In this document: in pieces, positions 55,391 to 64,000 of the stretch
Numbering within the stretch: the stretch's first letter is position 1
Layout: each line of letters opens with the position of its first letter
Assembly (NCBI GenBank): GCA_035771175.1
Contig: CM069608.1
Coordinates: forward strand, 29,388,019 to 29,452,018
Source of the DNA: Paratinospora sagittata
Lineage: Eukaryota; Streptophyta; Magnoliopsida; Ranunculales; Menispermaceae
DNA: 64,000 nt
Reading direction: 5' to 3'
Notes under the pieces: model-generated
Databases searched by the model: none
What the model saw: only the letters and a program-made list of their open reading frames with translations
What the model was told of the DNA's origin: nothing
Translations under genes and position numbers: made by a program

Positions 55391-56018
55391 TCTTTGCAAA
55401 TAATTTTGACTCGCGATAAAATATACGATACATGCGAATAAAAACTCGGTATATTTCAAATTAAATATATAGAATGAAATCATTTGAAATACCGTAAAAC
55501 ATATAATCAAAACATGCAGATTAGAAAAATATATGTAGATGATTTGTGCAAGATTTTGAAAAGCATTTTGAGCAATAACAATTAGAGAAAGATATACCTT
55601 GAATACTTTGTGTATTTCTCATTTCTCATAACCTTTAAATCCAACTCTTTCATTATGAGATCTTCAATAAGAGCATTTCGGAGTTGAATGACTTGAACGT
55701 TGATCAAGAGATGTAGACTTGAAGCTTGATCGAAACGTTCGAGTGAAGTGAACTTGAAATCATGATGTGATCGTTGAAGTTCTTTAGTTGAAACGAACTT
55801 GACCATTGGATATGAGCATTGAGTTCCATGATCGAGTCGTTCCTTGACTTTTTGCTTTCCTCAGGTGCTTTGATGAAATCTTGATAAACGCACGTTTAGC
55901 ACCGAAAAGTACTTTGTTTGTGATCATCAAAATATAATTCATCGCAGTATATTTAGGGACGAGCTAAGTGATTAACTGCATAGGTTAACATTAAGCAGTG
56001 TCCTTTTCAGTTGGTTCC

Positions 56019-56445
56019 GAAGACTTCGGCGACGCTATCCAACGTGACACCTTCTGGTACATGGGAGCAGGCTAAAGCAGTGATAGAGCCAGACACTAAT
56101 GCAAATAAGACATTGATTGAAAGTATGATTAGTATTTGTGATGCATTGGTGTATGTTTTGATTAATGCTGGATGTACCTTGTTTTTTTTATTTGGTAGCA
56201 TTGTAGATAGACTGCATTTGACTCCTGACAGACCTAGTACGCCACTGATTTTGAGTACAATAGCAGGGGAGAGAGTCTACCCTAATATGGTCTGTCATAA
56301 TTGTATAGTTAGATATGAGGAACATGAAATGACTGTGGATCTTAGAATCCTAAAATTCCTGAAATTTGATGCAATCCTAGGTATGGATTGGTTAGCTGCA
56401 TATCATGCCCTTGTGGACCATTTTTCTAAAAGGGTGGTATTTTAG
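56019..56445 (+). pseudogene. Protease of the second chromovirus, catalytic Asp changed
   Basis: The active-site segment reads VLINAGCTLFFLF near 56,153-56,190, so the position normally Asp in the D-S/T-G triad is Asn. The later blocks VDRLHLTPDRPSTP and FDAILGMDWLAAYH are well kept. The frame is open from the insertion junction to a stop at 56,443-56,445. It would be inactive as a protease. Confidence 0.8.
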
Positions 56446-57590
56446 ATGCCTGGGCAGCCATCATTTGTGTATAGAGGTACAATTACCTCTAAACTACCTG
56501 CTCGATAGTGTTTGAATATCCGAATGTGTTTCCTGATGACTTACTGGGATTGCCACCTAGGTGAGACATTGACTTCATTATAGAACTGATGCCCAGTACA
56601 AGACCTATAGGTATTCCTCCATATAGAATGACGCCAAAAGAGTTGCAAGAACTCAAGGTGCAGCTTAATGAGTTGATGGAAAAATGATTTATTACACCCA
56701 GTATGTCACCTTGGGGAGCACCTATTTTGTTTGTGAAAAAAAAAGATGGTAGTCTACTTCTGTGTATAGATTATTGGCAGTTGAACAAGGTGACGGTAAA
56801 TAATAAGTATCTTCTACCACGTATTGATGACCTGTTTGATCAACTGAATAGGACCAAGTTCTTTTCGAAGATCGATCTGCAATCTAGGTACAATCAGTTA
56901 AGAATTCGAGAAAAGGATATACCGAAAACTGCATTCAGAACAAGGTATGGTCACTATGAATTTAAGGTGATGCCCTTTTGTTTGACCAATGCACCTGCTA
57001 TGTTTATAAATTTGATGCAAAAGATGTTTAAGTCATATATGGATAAGTTCTTTATTGTCTTTATTGACGATATTCTAGTTTATTCCAAGACTCGGGATGA
57101 GCATGAACAAAACCTCAAGATTACACTGCAGGCATTAAAAAAGCATAGGTTGTATGCCAAGTTCAGTAAGTGTGAGTTTTGGATAAACGAAGTGAGATTT
57201 CTGGGTCATGTGGTTAGTGCAAATGGGATATCTGTTGGTTCTGCCAAGGTGGAGGTATTCATAAATTGGCCAAGACCGACCACAATGAAAGAAATACAAA
57301 GTTTTCTGGGTTTAGTGGGCTATTATAAAAAGTTTGTGGAAGGCTTTTCCAAGTTGGTTGTACCACTGACTAGGCTGACTCAGAAAAATGTGGCTTTTGT
57401 GTGGACTGTAGCTTGTGAAGAGACATTCGCAGAGTTGAAATTTTTTTTGACTATTGCACCGGTGTTAGTACTTCAGGGCTTGGAAAAGAGTTGGTGATTT
57501 ATATAAATGCATTGCATTGTAGTCTGGGTTGTGTGTTGATGCAGGAGAGTAGAGTGGTAGCTTATGCATCTAGACAACTGAAATTGCATG
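56446..57590 (+). pseudogene. Reverse transcriptase and RNase H start of the second chromovirus
   Basis: A broken linker (56,446-56,690) leads to a 264-codon open RT core at 56,703-57,497. Motifs are [46 protein letters not shown] (Gly changed to Arg compared with the first element) and [11 protein letters not shown]. RNase H starts after 57,497 and its first Asp lies in the segment where YTDAS is expected, here YINAL, so it is Asn. The frame stops where the LTR at 57,591 is inserted. Confidence 0.88.
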
Positions 57591-60284
57591 TGTAACACCC
57601 TGTAGTTTTAATTAAATACATATGTTAAATTATGCATATATCGAGATGTATAATACACGTATTTTATACGTAAGAGGCAAATATATGCGTATATGAAAAT
57701 ACATGCTAGATTTAAGGGGTATTAGTAAATATATAAAATTATCAAATAAATAATATAAGTTTTATTAGTTGAATGGGTTGGTTAATTAAATATGTGAACT
57801 GAGTTTAATTAAATTGATTAATGTATGGGGTGAGTTGGTTAACTATTGAGCATGAGGAGCATGGGATAAAAAAATAAAAATAAATAAAGATCTCTATCTT
57901 TTACTATCTATTTCCAACGTTTGATAACAAGAGAGAAAAAAAAATAATAAGAAGAGAAGGAGAAGAGAAGAAGAACTTGCAGAACCAAGAAGAAAGAGGA
58001 GGAAAAAAAAGAGAAACGCGGGATTTGCGCGAAATCGAGACCCACGGTAAGTGATTTTCACTCTATTTTTTCGTGAAATTAATATCTAAGCTAGATGTAA
58101 CGATTCTAGCAGAGTAATTTTAGCTATGAGAGTTGTTTTACAGTATTTTCAAAATTGGAGTTTTTACCCAACTTGAATGAAAATCTGTTCGAAAGGTGGA
58201 AAAACACTCCCTAGATTGTAGGAGCCCCGAATATGTGGTTCGATTCCATTTATGGGTTTATTTAGCATTTTTATGGTTGTTGGAAGTTTGTTGGAAGTTA
58301 GAGTTATATTGAAAACCTTTCGAATCATTTAAAACCCGATGAAACTCCAGTTGAAGGCTATAGAATGGTAGAATGCACTGTTGCGAGTCCATCGATGCTA
58401 ATTTCATGATTTTTGGAGACCTTTTGACAATTTTAGTAAAAATTTCCATGTTTCCAATAAACAGTGACGTAAATAGTGACGTGAATAGTACTATGATCAT
58501 ATCCAGTGAATAAAATGGAATTAGAATCCAATGAAACTCCGATTTGAGATCATAGAATCGTAGAGAACTAAATTCCGGACGTTTCAATGTTAAGATCATG
58601 ATTTTTGGATATGCTTTGATATTTTTAGTAGCTAGATATATGATTTTTGTGAGTAAAATTGACTTTGGATGCCTCCGCGAACGTGTAAAACCTTAGTAAA
58701 ATACCTGTTGAAGGTAGTAGAATGGTAGTATGACGGATTTTACACGTGTCGATGTGGACATAATAATTTTAGGAATGTTTTATATTTTTAATAAAATTGA
58801 TACATGTTCTAGGAGAAAAATTAAAACTGAGAACTAGTGAAAATATGAATTGGAAATCTATTTTCACTGTTCTTTCTTGTGAAAATATCTAGATTGACCA
58901 CAAAACGAGATAGTAGTTTCTTCAACTGCTTATGAGTCCTAAATTGAGTTAGAATTTAAAGTTACAGAATATGTATAATATTTTTAAGGTTGATCTTTAT
59001 TATTGGTGATTTGAAGTGAGTTGAGAAATTAAATATGTAAATAGATATGAATAAATGAAATTGAATTATAGAGTGGTTGTCACAGGTTGAGTTAGTTGGA
59101 TTTAAATTGGAGCTGGACTCGAAAGCGACGGTGATTGTAATTAAGTTGAAAAGTCTTGTACCGTGAGTATATTTTCTTGATTTTGGTTCTTGTATGGCAT
59201 TTTAAATATATGAAATGTTTGAATGTAAATATGTTATGCATATAATGTTGCATTGTGTTTTAATTTGCATTCATAAATGATTTCTTTTTAGCATTAGAGT
59301 ATGTGACACTTGCAAATGCAAGTTGGTGTCATTTCGTTAGGAATTAGACCCGGATGAGTGTTATGCGTAACCTCATTTTCAGTAGGCCTGTCCTAACAAG
59401 TATTGGAGATCCTTGAAATTACTGTGAATTGGGTAATGAGAGGTTGTGGCTACCTTGTAATGGTCATACAAGGGTTAGACCTGCTTTCTTGCCTTGAAGG
59501 ACGAAGATTGTGGATTTCGCGAAAAAAGAATGCATTGTTTTCTTGAAAACTCATTAAATCTATGTTGTTGCCATGTATGATATATTCGTTGAATGATGCA
59601 TGTGTTTAATACTTGTTTGAAATGATTTTAAATGCTATATTTTCCTAAATGCATATAATGGCCATATCAAGAAATATATTCATTGAGTTGTTGATTGCTC
59701 ACTCCATCCCTTTAATATTTCAGGTACAGAGTTAAAAGGAAAAAAGGAAAGTTAGAGAGTGATCGACTCGTGACTCGGATCGTTACTTTATTGATGTAGG
59801 TATACATTGGAGTAATGACTTGTACTTGTGTTAGTTTGATATATATATATATATATATCACACATTATATATATATATATATATATATATTATCATCTAG
59901 ATGGGATGTGTGGGCATATACAAGATAGCTAACTATATTGAATTATGAAATGCTAATGATGATGTATATGATTACATAATTACATGGTGGAAAAAAGATA
60001 TGATATGATTTGATAAATGAATGAAATCAGAATGGCTAGATGTGTGGAATGAATGAAATGAATGGAATGATGATTATCTGTATATATATATTTGATTTGA
60101 TTTGTGGTATATCAGGAAAAAAATGTGAATTGTCCATTTTATGGGGAGGTGCTGTCAAAATTTCTGAAAATTTTGGGAATTATTGTGAATGTTCGTTGAG
60201 GCTGACAGTGTATTGTATACTGTATATGGGTAGGTAGAGTTTATAGTATATTATACAGGTCATTACGTCAGGGGCGTCGTGACA
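57591..60284 (+). mobile_element. Solo gypsy-type LTR inside the RNase H domain
   Basis: It starts TGTAACACCCTGTAG and ends CGTCGTGACA. The flanks GCATG and ACACG match in only three of five positions, so the target duplication is worn or the event was imperfect, but host coding sequence resumes exactly (RQLKLH before, [12 protein letters not shown] after). It is related to the LTR at 47,454. It has a signature with TATTTCAGG at about 59,681-59,723, an AT dinucleotide run at 59,837-59,892 and TACGTCA near the 3' end. Confidence 0.85.
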
Positions 60285-60857
60285 ACACGTGAAGAATTAC
60301 CCTGTGCATGATTTGGAACTGGTTGCAATTGTCTTTGCATTGAAAATGTGGAGGCATTATCTTTATGGTGAGAAGTTCACACTATTTTTAGATCATAAAA
60401 GTCTGAAGTATCTTTCTGATCAGAAAGGGTTGAATATGAGGCATAGAAGATGGCTGGAATTCTTAAAGGATTATGACTTCACACTGGAGTATCATCTTGG
60501 GAAGGCCAATGTAGTTGTTGATGCACTGAGCAGGAACTGTATAGAAACTGGCGTGGTAGCTTGTCAGAGCGCCCACAAGTGGCGATTGTTAGAAAGAGTT
60601 ACAATGATGAGTGTACTCTCTATTGCACCGCATGTTGATATTTGTGCTTAGATGCATATACATCTTACTGATGCTCATATTCAGAAGATCAAGGATTTGC
60701 AGCAGCATGATCCTGATTTTGATATGTTTAATGCATGGGCTGATAGGGCTAAACAAGTTGATTGACAGTGAGATTCAGATGGTGTATTGCGATTTCAGGG
60801 GAGATTGTGGGTTCTTGTTAATTATGATTTGAGAGCTGAATTACTCCAAACAGCACA
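60285..60857 (+). pseudogene. RNase H C-terminal part and connector of the second chromovirus
   Basis: The frame has [19 protein letters not shown] with the catalytic Glu, then [20 protein letters not shown] and [14 protein letters not shown] with the last Asp. The frame is open to a stop at about 60,649-60,651. The connector then continues in broken frames to LLQTAH, where the LTR at 60,858 is inserted. Confidence 0.85.
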
Positions 60858-61099
60858 TGTTGGCCTATTATTATAGTCCAAGAGGGAGGGGGTGAATTGG
60901 TCTTGACGGATTTTCACGTTACCTTTCGGTTAAAATAATTATACAGATAAAGTGCGCATATAGGTAACAATCAAAATAATCAAGTGCAGGAAAAATAAAT
61001 GGACACAACGATTTAGAGTGGTTCGGTTCCCCTTGAACCTACGTCCACTGCCCGATCACCACGATCAAGATTTCCCAATACACTATTGGCTAGTCAACT

Positions 61100-61310
61100 T
61101 AGGGCGTGACTAGAAGCCGTATACATTAACCAACAGTAGGGCTTGGTTATAAGCCACACACACTAACCAACACAAGGGTTTGGTTAGAAAGCCACACTGA
61201 CCAACACAAGGGCTTGGTTAGAAAGTCGCACACACTGGCCTACACAAGGGCTTGGCTAGAAAGCCGCATAGTAACCAACTTAAGGGCGTGGTTACGAGCC
61301 GTACAAGATA
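61100..61310 (-). repeat. Degenerate tandem array of ~45-bp units in the solo LTR
   Basis: Five units of the form ACCAACACAAGGGCTTGGTTAG-AAGCCGCAC, with TTGGT facing ACCAA, are partly inverted within themselves. A similar but shorter array is at 13,080-13,260 in the plus-strand relative. Confidence 0.75.
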
Positions 61311-62255
61311 TGGTATAATCCTCGGTTGACTAACAAGTCAACAATACATCAAGATTACAAATAATAGAGAAACGTGTTCCAAAACACTCTCAACAATATT
61401 AAGCGTACAATCTTGAATGAGTTAACACTACTATTCCAACCACAATGTTTTAAATGATGCGAAGTGTTGAAATAGTTGATTTCAAATACATGCAATCGAT
61501 TCAAATATAAATGATATGAAATTAGGAATCGAATATGCACATGTATTTAAATATTGATTCTAACAATGATATGTATAAAACTCAAGAATCAATACGCAAT
61601 AATGATCAAGACTTGATGATTCTAAATATATAAATTGTTAAGATCAAGAATCAAAATGTTCAAGTAATGATTTATGAACTCGATTCAATATAATATAAGT
61701 TTAGCATATGAATCGATACCACATTATATGTATGAAACCACTAAACAAGATTATGGAATATGAAGATCAAATATGGTTTCACAACGAGTACTTAAATCAA
61801 AACTGTTTTTCAAGATATAAACTTAAGCATAAAATCGATTTGCTCAAACAAAATCACAAGAATCTATATAGAGAAATTTTGCCCAACTTAGGTAAGGATG
61901 AAACTCAGAGATTCTTCAAGTGTGATGATGGTTGAGAGATATCTTCTTCAATGATGATCAAGAATCAACAAGATGTGAATGAATCACTAAAAAACGTCTT
62001 GATCGAATGCTCAAGACAAACACATAAGTTTCTCCAAGAGTTTGAAAGATTATGGAGAACAATATGGAAGTATGAATTAAATAAACAAATGTAGGGGAAC
62101 TTTTGCTTTGAAAGATGTTTAAAAACACTCAAGAACTTGTTTTGGTCTTGTAAAAATCAAAGTATGAAACAAAACACAAGTTCATGTATTTTGCAAAAGT
62201 TGCTCTTCAAATGAGCAAGTGTGGTATTTATAGAAAAACACCAGACAGAGGCACA

Positions 62256-62610
62256 AGAACACGTTCCTCAGTAAAGGAGCGCGCTTCTGCTTTGAAATCT
62301 GAAACTTTTCAGATTTCCCTCCAATCAAGGAGCACGTTCCTTATATGAGGAACGTGTTCCTTAATGTGTTTGTTTGGCATAGGAGCGAGGTCCTTCATCA
62401 AGAACCATTGATTCTATAAAATTTCTTATTTTGCCCTTGATTACAGGAGCTCGTTCCTATTAAAAGGATCGTGTTCTTTTTTCCTTTATAAGAAAAATCT
62501 AAGTCTCTGAAAAAAACACAAGAGCGTGTTCCTTTCTTAAGGAACACGTTCCTTAAATTTTGATCAGAAAAATCTGTGTTTCGAGAATATGCACAGGAGC
62601 ACGTTTCTTC
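62256..62610 (-). repeat. Dyad cluster AGGAACACGTTCCT / AGGAGCGCGCTTCT
   Basis: At least eight boxes, including 62,256-62,268, 62,275-62,288, 62,348-62,362, 62,381-62,395, 62,445-62,458 and 62,540-62,554, several of them perfect palindromes with an ACGT-type core. They begin about 25 bp upstream (minus strand) of the TATA box at 62,223-62,233. Confidence 0.8.
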
Positions 62611-63240
62611 ATGTTGAAGTGATAGAAACCCGATTTTTAGATCAAAAAGAGTTTAAACATTCTCAAACATATAAACTAACTTTCAAAACATCGTTGACAA
62701 GATTGAAACTCAATTGACAAAGATATACACATTTAAAACGATAGATTAAAATAGATGATCAATACATTCGATATGATACACGTAAAAAGATAAAACCATG
62801 CAAAGTTATACACATAAAACGATAAAACCATGCAAAGTTGGTAATATGAGTGCATGATAATCAATGATATAAATATGCATGATAAACAATTTTAACTATA
62901 GGGTTCTATAATAATCATGATAATGTGTGTGCATGCATGATCAATATAATAATAGTGTATATGCATGAGTATGATAACTTATAAGCATGGTTTTCAAAAA
63001 GATTCAAAACATATTGTGTAATGGTTACTCTACAACATTAAGATTCTAAACAAGAATTACAAACATGAAGCTCTTGAATCTTCGTGCAATGTTGTTCCAT
63101 CCACATGCTTTGACAGTATAGTTGAATTCATCTAATATAGCTAGTTAGCACTGAAACAACTAAGTCAAAGAGATTAGTGATCATAAGTACGTTGTTTGTA
63201 ATCATTAAAACAAAATTGGGTGAGAATAGTTACATCAACA

Positions 63241-63406
63241 ACACATAGGTCTCAGTATACTATTCACCCAGGATCAACCAAAATGTATCATGATATGAAA
63301 TGAACAGTTTGGTGGCATGGGATGAAGAAGGATATAGCTGAATATGCTCAGAAATGTGGAGTATGTCAACAGGTTAAGGCTAAACACCGAAGACTTGGAA
63401 GACAGA
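63241..63406 (+). pseudogene. Integrase zinc-finger domain of the second chromovirus
   Basis: Sequence after the solo LTR encodes HRSQYTIHPGSTKMYHDMK, a stop, VWWHGMKKDIAEYAQKCGVCQQ. This is the HHCC finger of gypsy integrase. It then continues KAKHRRLGRQ. It is cut at 63,407 by another LTR. One in-frame stop lies near 63,300. Confidence 0.85.
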
Positions 63407-64000
63407 TGTCACACCTCATTGAATTCGAAAATGCTTCAACTTACCACATTCTGCCAAATAGAGTATGACAATAAAGGGATTTTGCAGTAGAAACGTCAAC
63501 CCACACATAACACAATATTTCAAAATAGATAATTTCATTGATAGAGGAAATGGATTCAAAATATTATCATAATTGTTTTGCGGGGGGGTTTCCTTGAGGC
63601 AAAATAAAGGGAAACAATCCCCCTACAAAATAAAGTGGCCAATGCCACCCAAAAGAAGGAAGCTACATATCAGCCCCTTCATACACAAAAAGTTAAGTCC
63701 CGATGTGAGTTGGGACTGGTAACCGCCCCCTGTACATATCAACCCTAACCCATCTCAATTCTCTTAAAAGTGAAGCAACGGGGTGAGCTCAACAGCTTAG
63801 TGGGTTAAGCAAAGTAAACGTAGTGTTTACAGAAAGATAAAAATAACAGTGCATAGATCAATGCATTTCAAACCACAATAAACAATACAATCATGAAAAG
63901 TCATTGAGCAACTACGGAGTGCACCATGGGCCGAGTGCTTAACATCATCATATGATGGTTCCCTTCGATATCACGAGACCGAGCGCAATGCAACTATAGG
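63407..64000 (-). mobile_element. LTR of another gypsy element, minus strand, runs out of the window
   Basis: The plus-strand edge is TGTCACACC. On the minus strand the signature ACTAAGCTGTTGAGCTCACCCC lies near 63,780-63,805, about 380 bp from this edge, the position expected near the 3' end of a minus-strand LTR. The other edge and the target duplication are outside the window. Confidence 0.65.

Larger units (their letters stand above)
54083..56008 (-). mobile_element. Incomplete LTR-type insertion, minus strand
   Basis: A plausible LTR start on the minus strand is TGTTAACC at 55,990, preceded by the purine-rich AACTGAAAAGGACACTGC. TTTTGATGATCACAAAC follows as in related LTRs, then a large dyad cluster (54,650-55,390) and a TATA box on the minus strand (CTATAAATAC, 54,374-54,383). 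The left end lacks the CTTGGAC...CAACA terminus seen in the relative at 13,457, so it is truncated. The 10-bp flanking repeat and the 18 bases between 55,990 and 56,009 are not explained by a simple solo LTR. Confidence 0.6.
60858..63240 (-). mobile_element. Solo LTR, minus strand, near-perfect target duplication
   Basis: It starts TGTTGGCC and ends TACATCAACA on the plus strand, with GCACA before and ACACA after. The interrupted coding sequence resumes exactly. The LTR, read on the minus strand, has dyads (62,256-62,610), a TATA box CTATAAATACC at 62,223-62,233, and a tandem array (61,100-61,310) of CAACACAAGGGCTTGGTTAG-type units. It belongs with the LTRs at 11,695 and 21,438. Confidence 0.88.
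50736..64000 (+). mobile_element. Second Tekay-like chromovirus, heavily interrupted, 3' end outside the window
   Basis: It was inserted into the copia integrase with ATTAC at 50,731-50,735. Order: 5' LTR, primer site, gag (to 54,082), protease (from 56,019), RT, RNase H (to 57,590 and from 60,285), connector, and integrase zinc finger (from 63,241). It is broken by four later LTR insertions at 54,083, 57,591, 60,858 and 63,407. Sequence resumes in register after each, so the original order is certain. Integrase core, chromodomain and 3' LTR lie beyond 64,000. Confidence 0.9.

Noticed and set aside
12105..62610. Regularly spaced palindromic boxes as CRISPR arrays
   Set aside because: Spacing is irregular, boxes vary, they lie inside LTRs, and the DNA is nuclear plant sequence with no cas genes.

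Overview
This window is nuclear DNA of a flowering plant, most likely a eudicot. The evidence is one intron-rich, single-copy-type nuclear gene for a mitochondrial protein, surrounded by plant-specific repeats: chromovirus (Ty3/gypsy) and Ty1/copia LTR retrotransposons, solo LTRs with perfect 5-bp target duplications, MITEs, an Au-like SINE and an endogenous pararetrovirus. Base composition is strongly A+T rich. I cannot name the species.

Layout. 1-14,410 is a nest: an old gag-only-type LTR retrotransposon (+ strand; internal region 1-1,701 and 10,841-11,694; 3' LTR 11,695-13,457) has cut into the gag region of a minus-strand copia element (13,458-14,410) and is itself split by a complete but defective Tekay-type chromovirus (1,702-10,835, target duplication ATACA). 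14,410-20,912 is a minus-strand endogenous pararetrovirus (movement protein, coat region, protease, reverse transcriptase, RNase H, a long C-terminal extension and a small overlapping ORF), with long open stretches but a shattered coat region. 21,438-23,007 is a minus-strand solo LTR.

25,370-39,770 is the only clear host gene: a minus-strand pentatricopeptide-type gene whose 11 coding exons join in frame to 402 codons plus stop. Its introns have collected a MITE, a SINE, a Mutator-like element with an inverted second copy, a hAT-type MITE and two nested solo LTRs (33,461-36,735). A 1.3-kb transposon with 8-bp target duplications (40,075-41,355) lies upstream.

41,930-50,735 holds two decayed copia elements in opposite orientations, broken by a MITE and by solo LTRs at 43,103-45,207 and 47,454-49,592. 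50,736 to the window end is a second Tekay-like chromovirus with 5' LTR, tRNA-Met primer site, gag, protease, RT, RNase H and integrase zinc finger, cut apart by four later LTR insertions (54,083-56,008; 57,591-60,284; 60,858-63,240; 63,407 onward).

Two patterns cut across families. First, most LTRs carry, near the front of the LTR and usually upstream of a TATA-like box, a cluster of short dyad-symmetric boxes whose sequence is family specific (for example AAACGCGTTT, AGGAGCGCGCTCCT, CCTGAAAGTTCAGG). Second, all gypsy-type LTRs share a motif resembling CACTGGGC...GCTCACC near the 3' part, usually followed by a splice-acceptor-like tract. These are the most interesting unexplained signals here.
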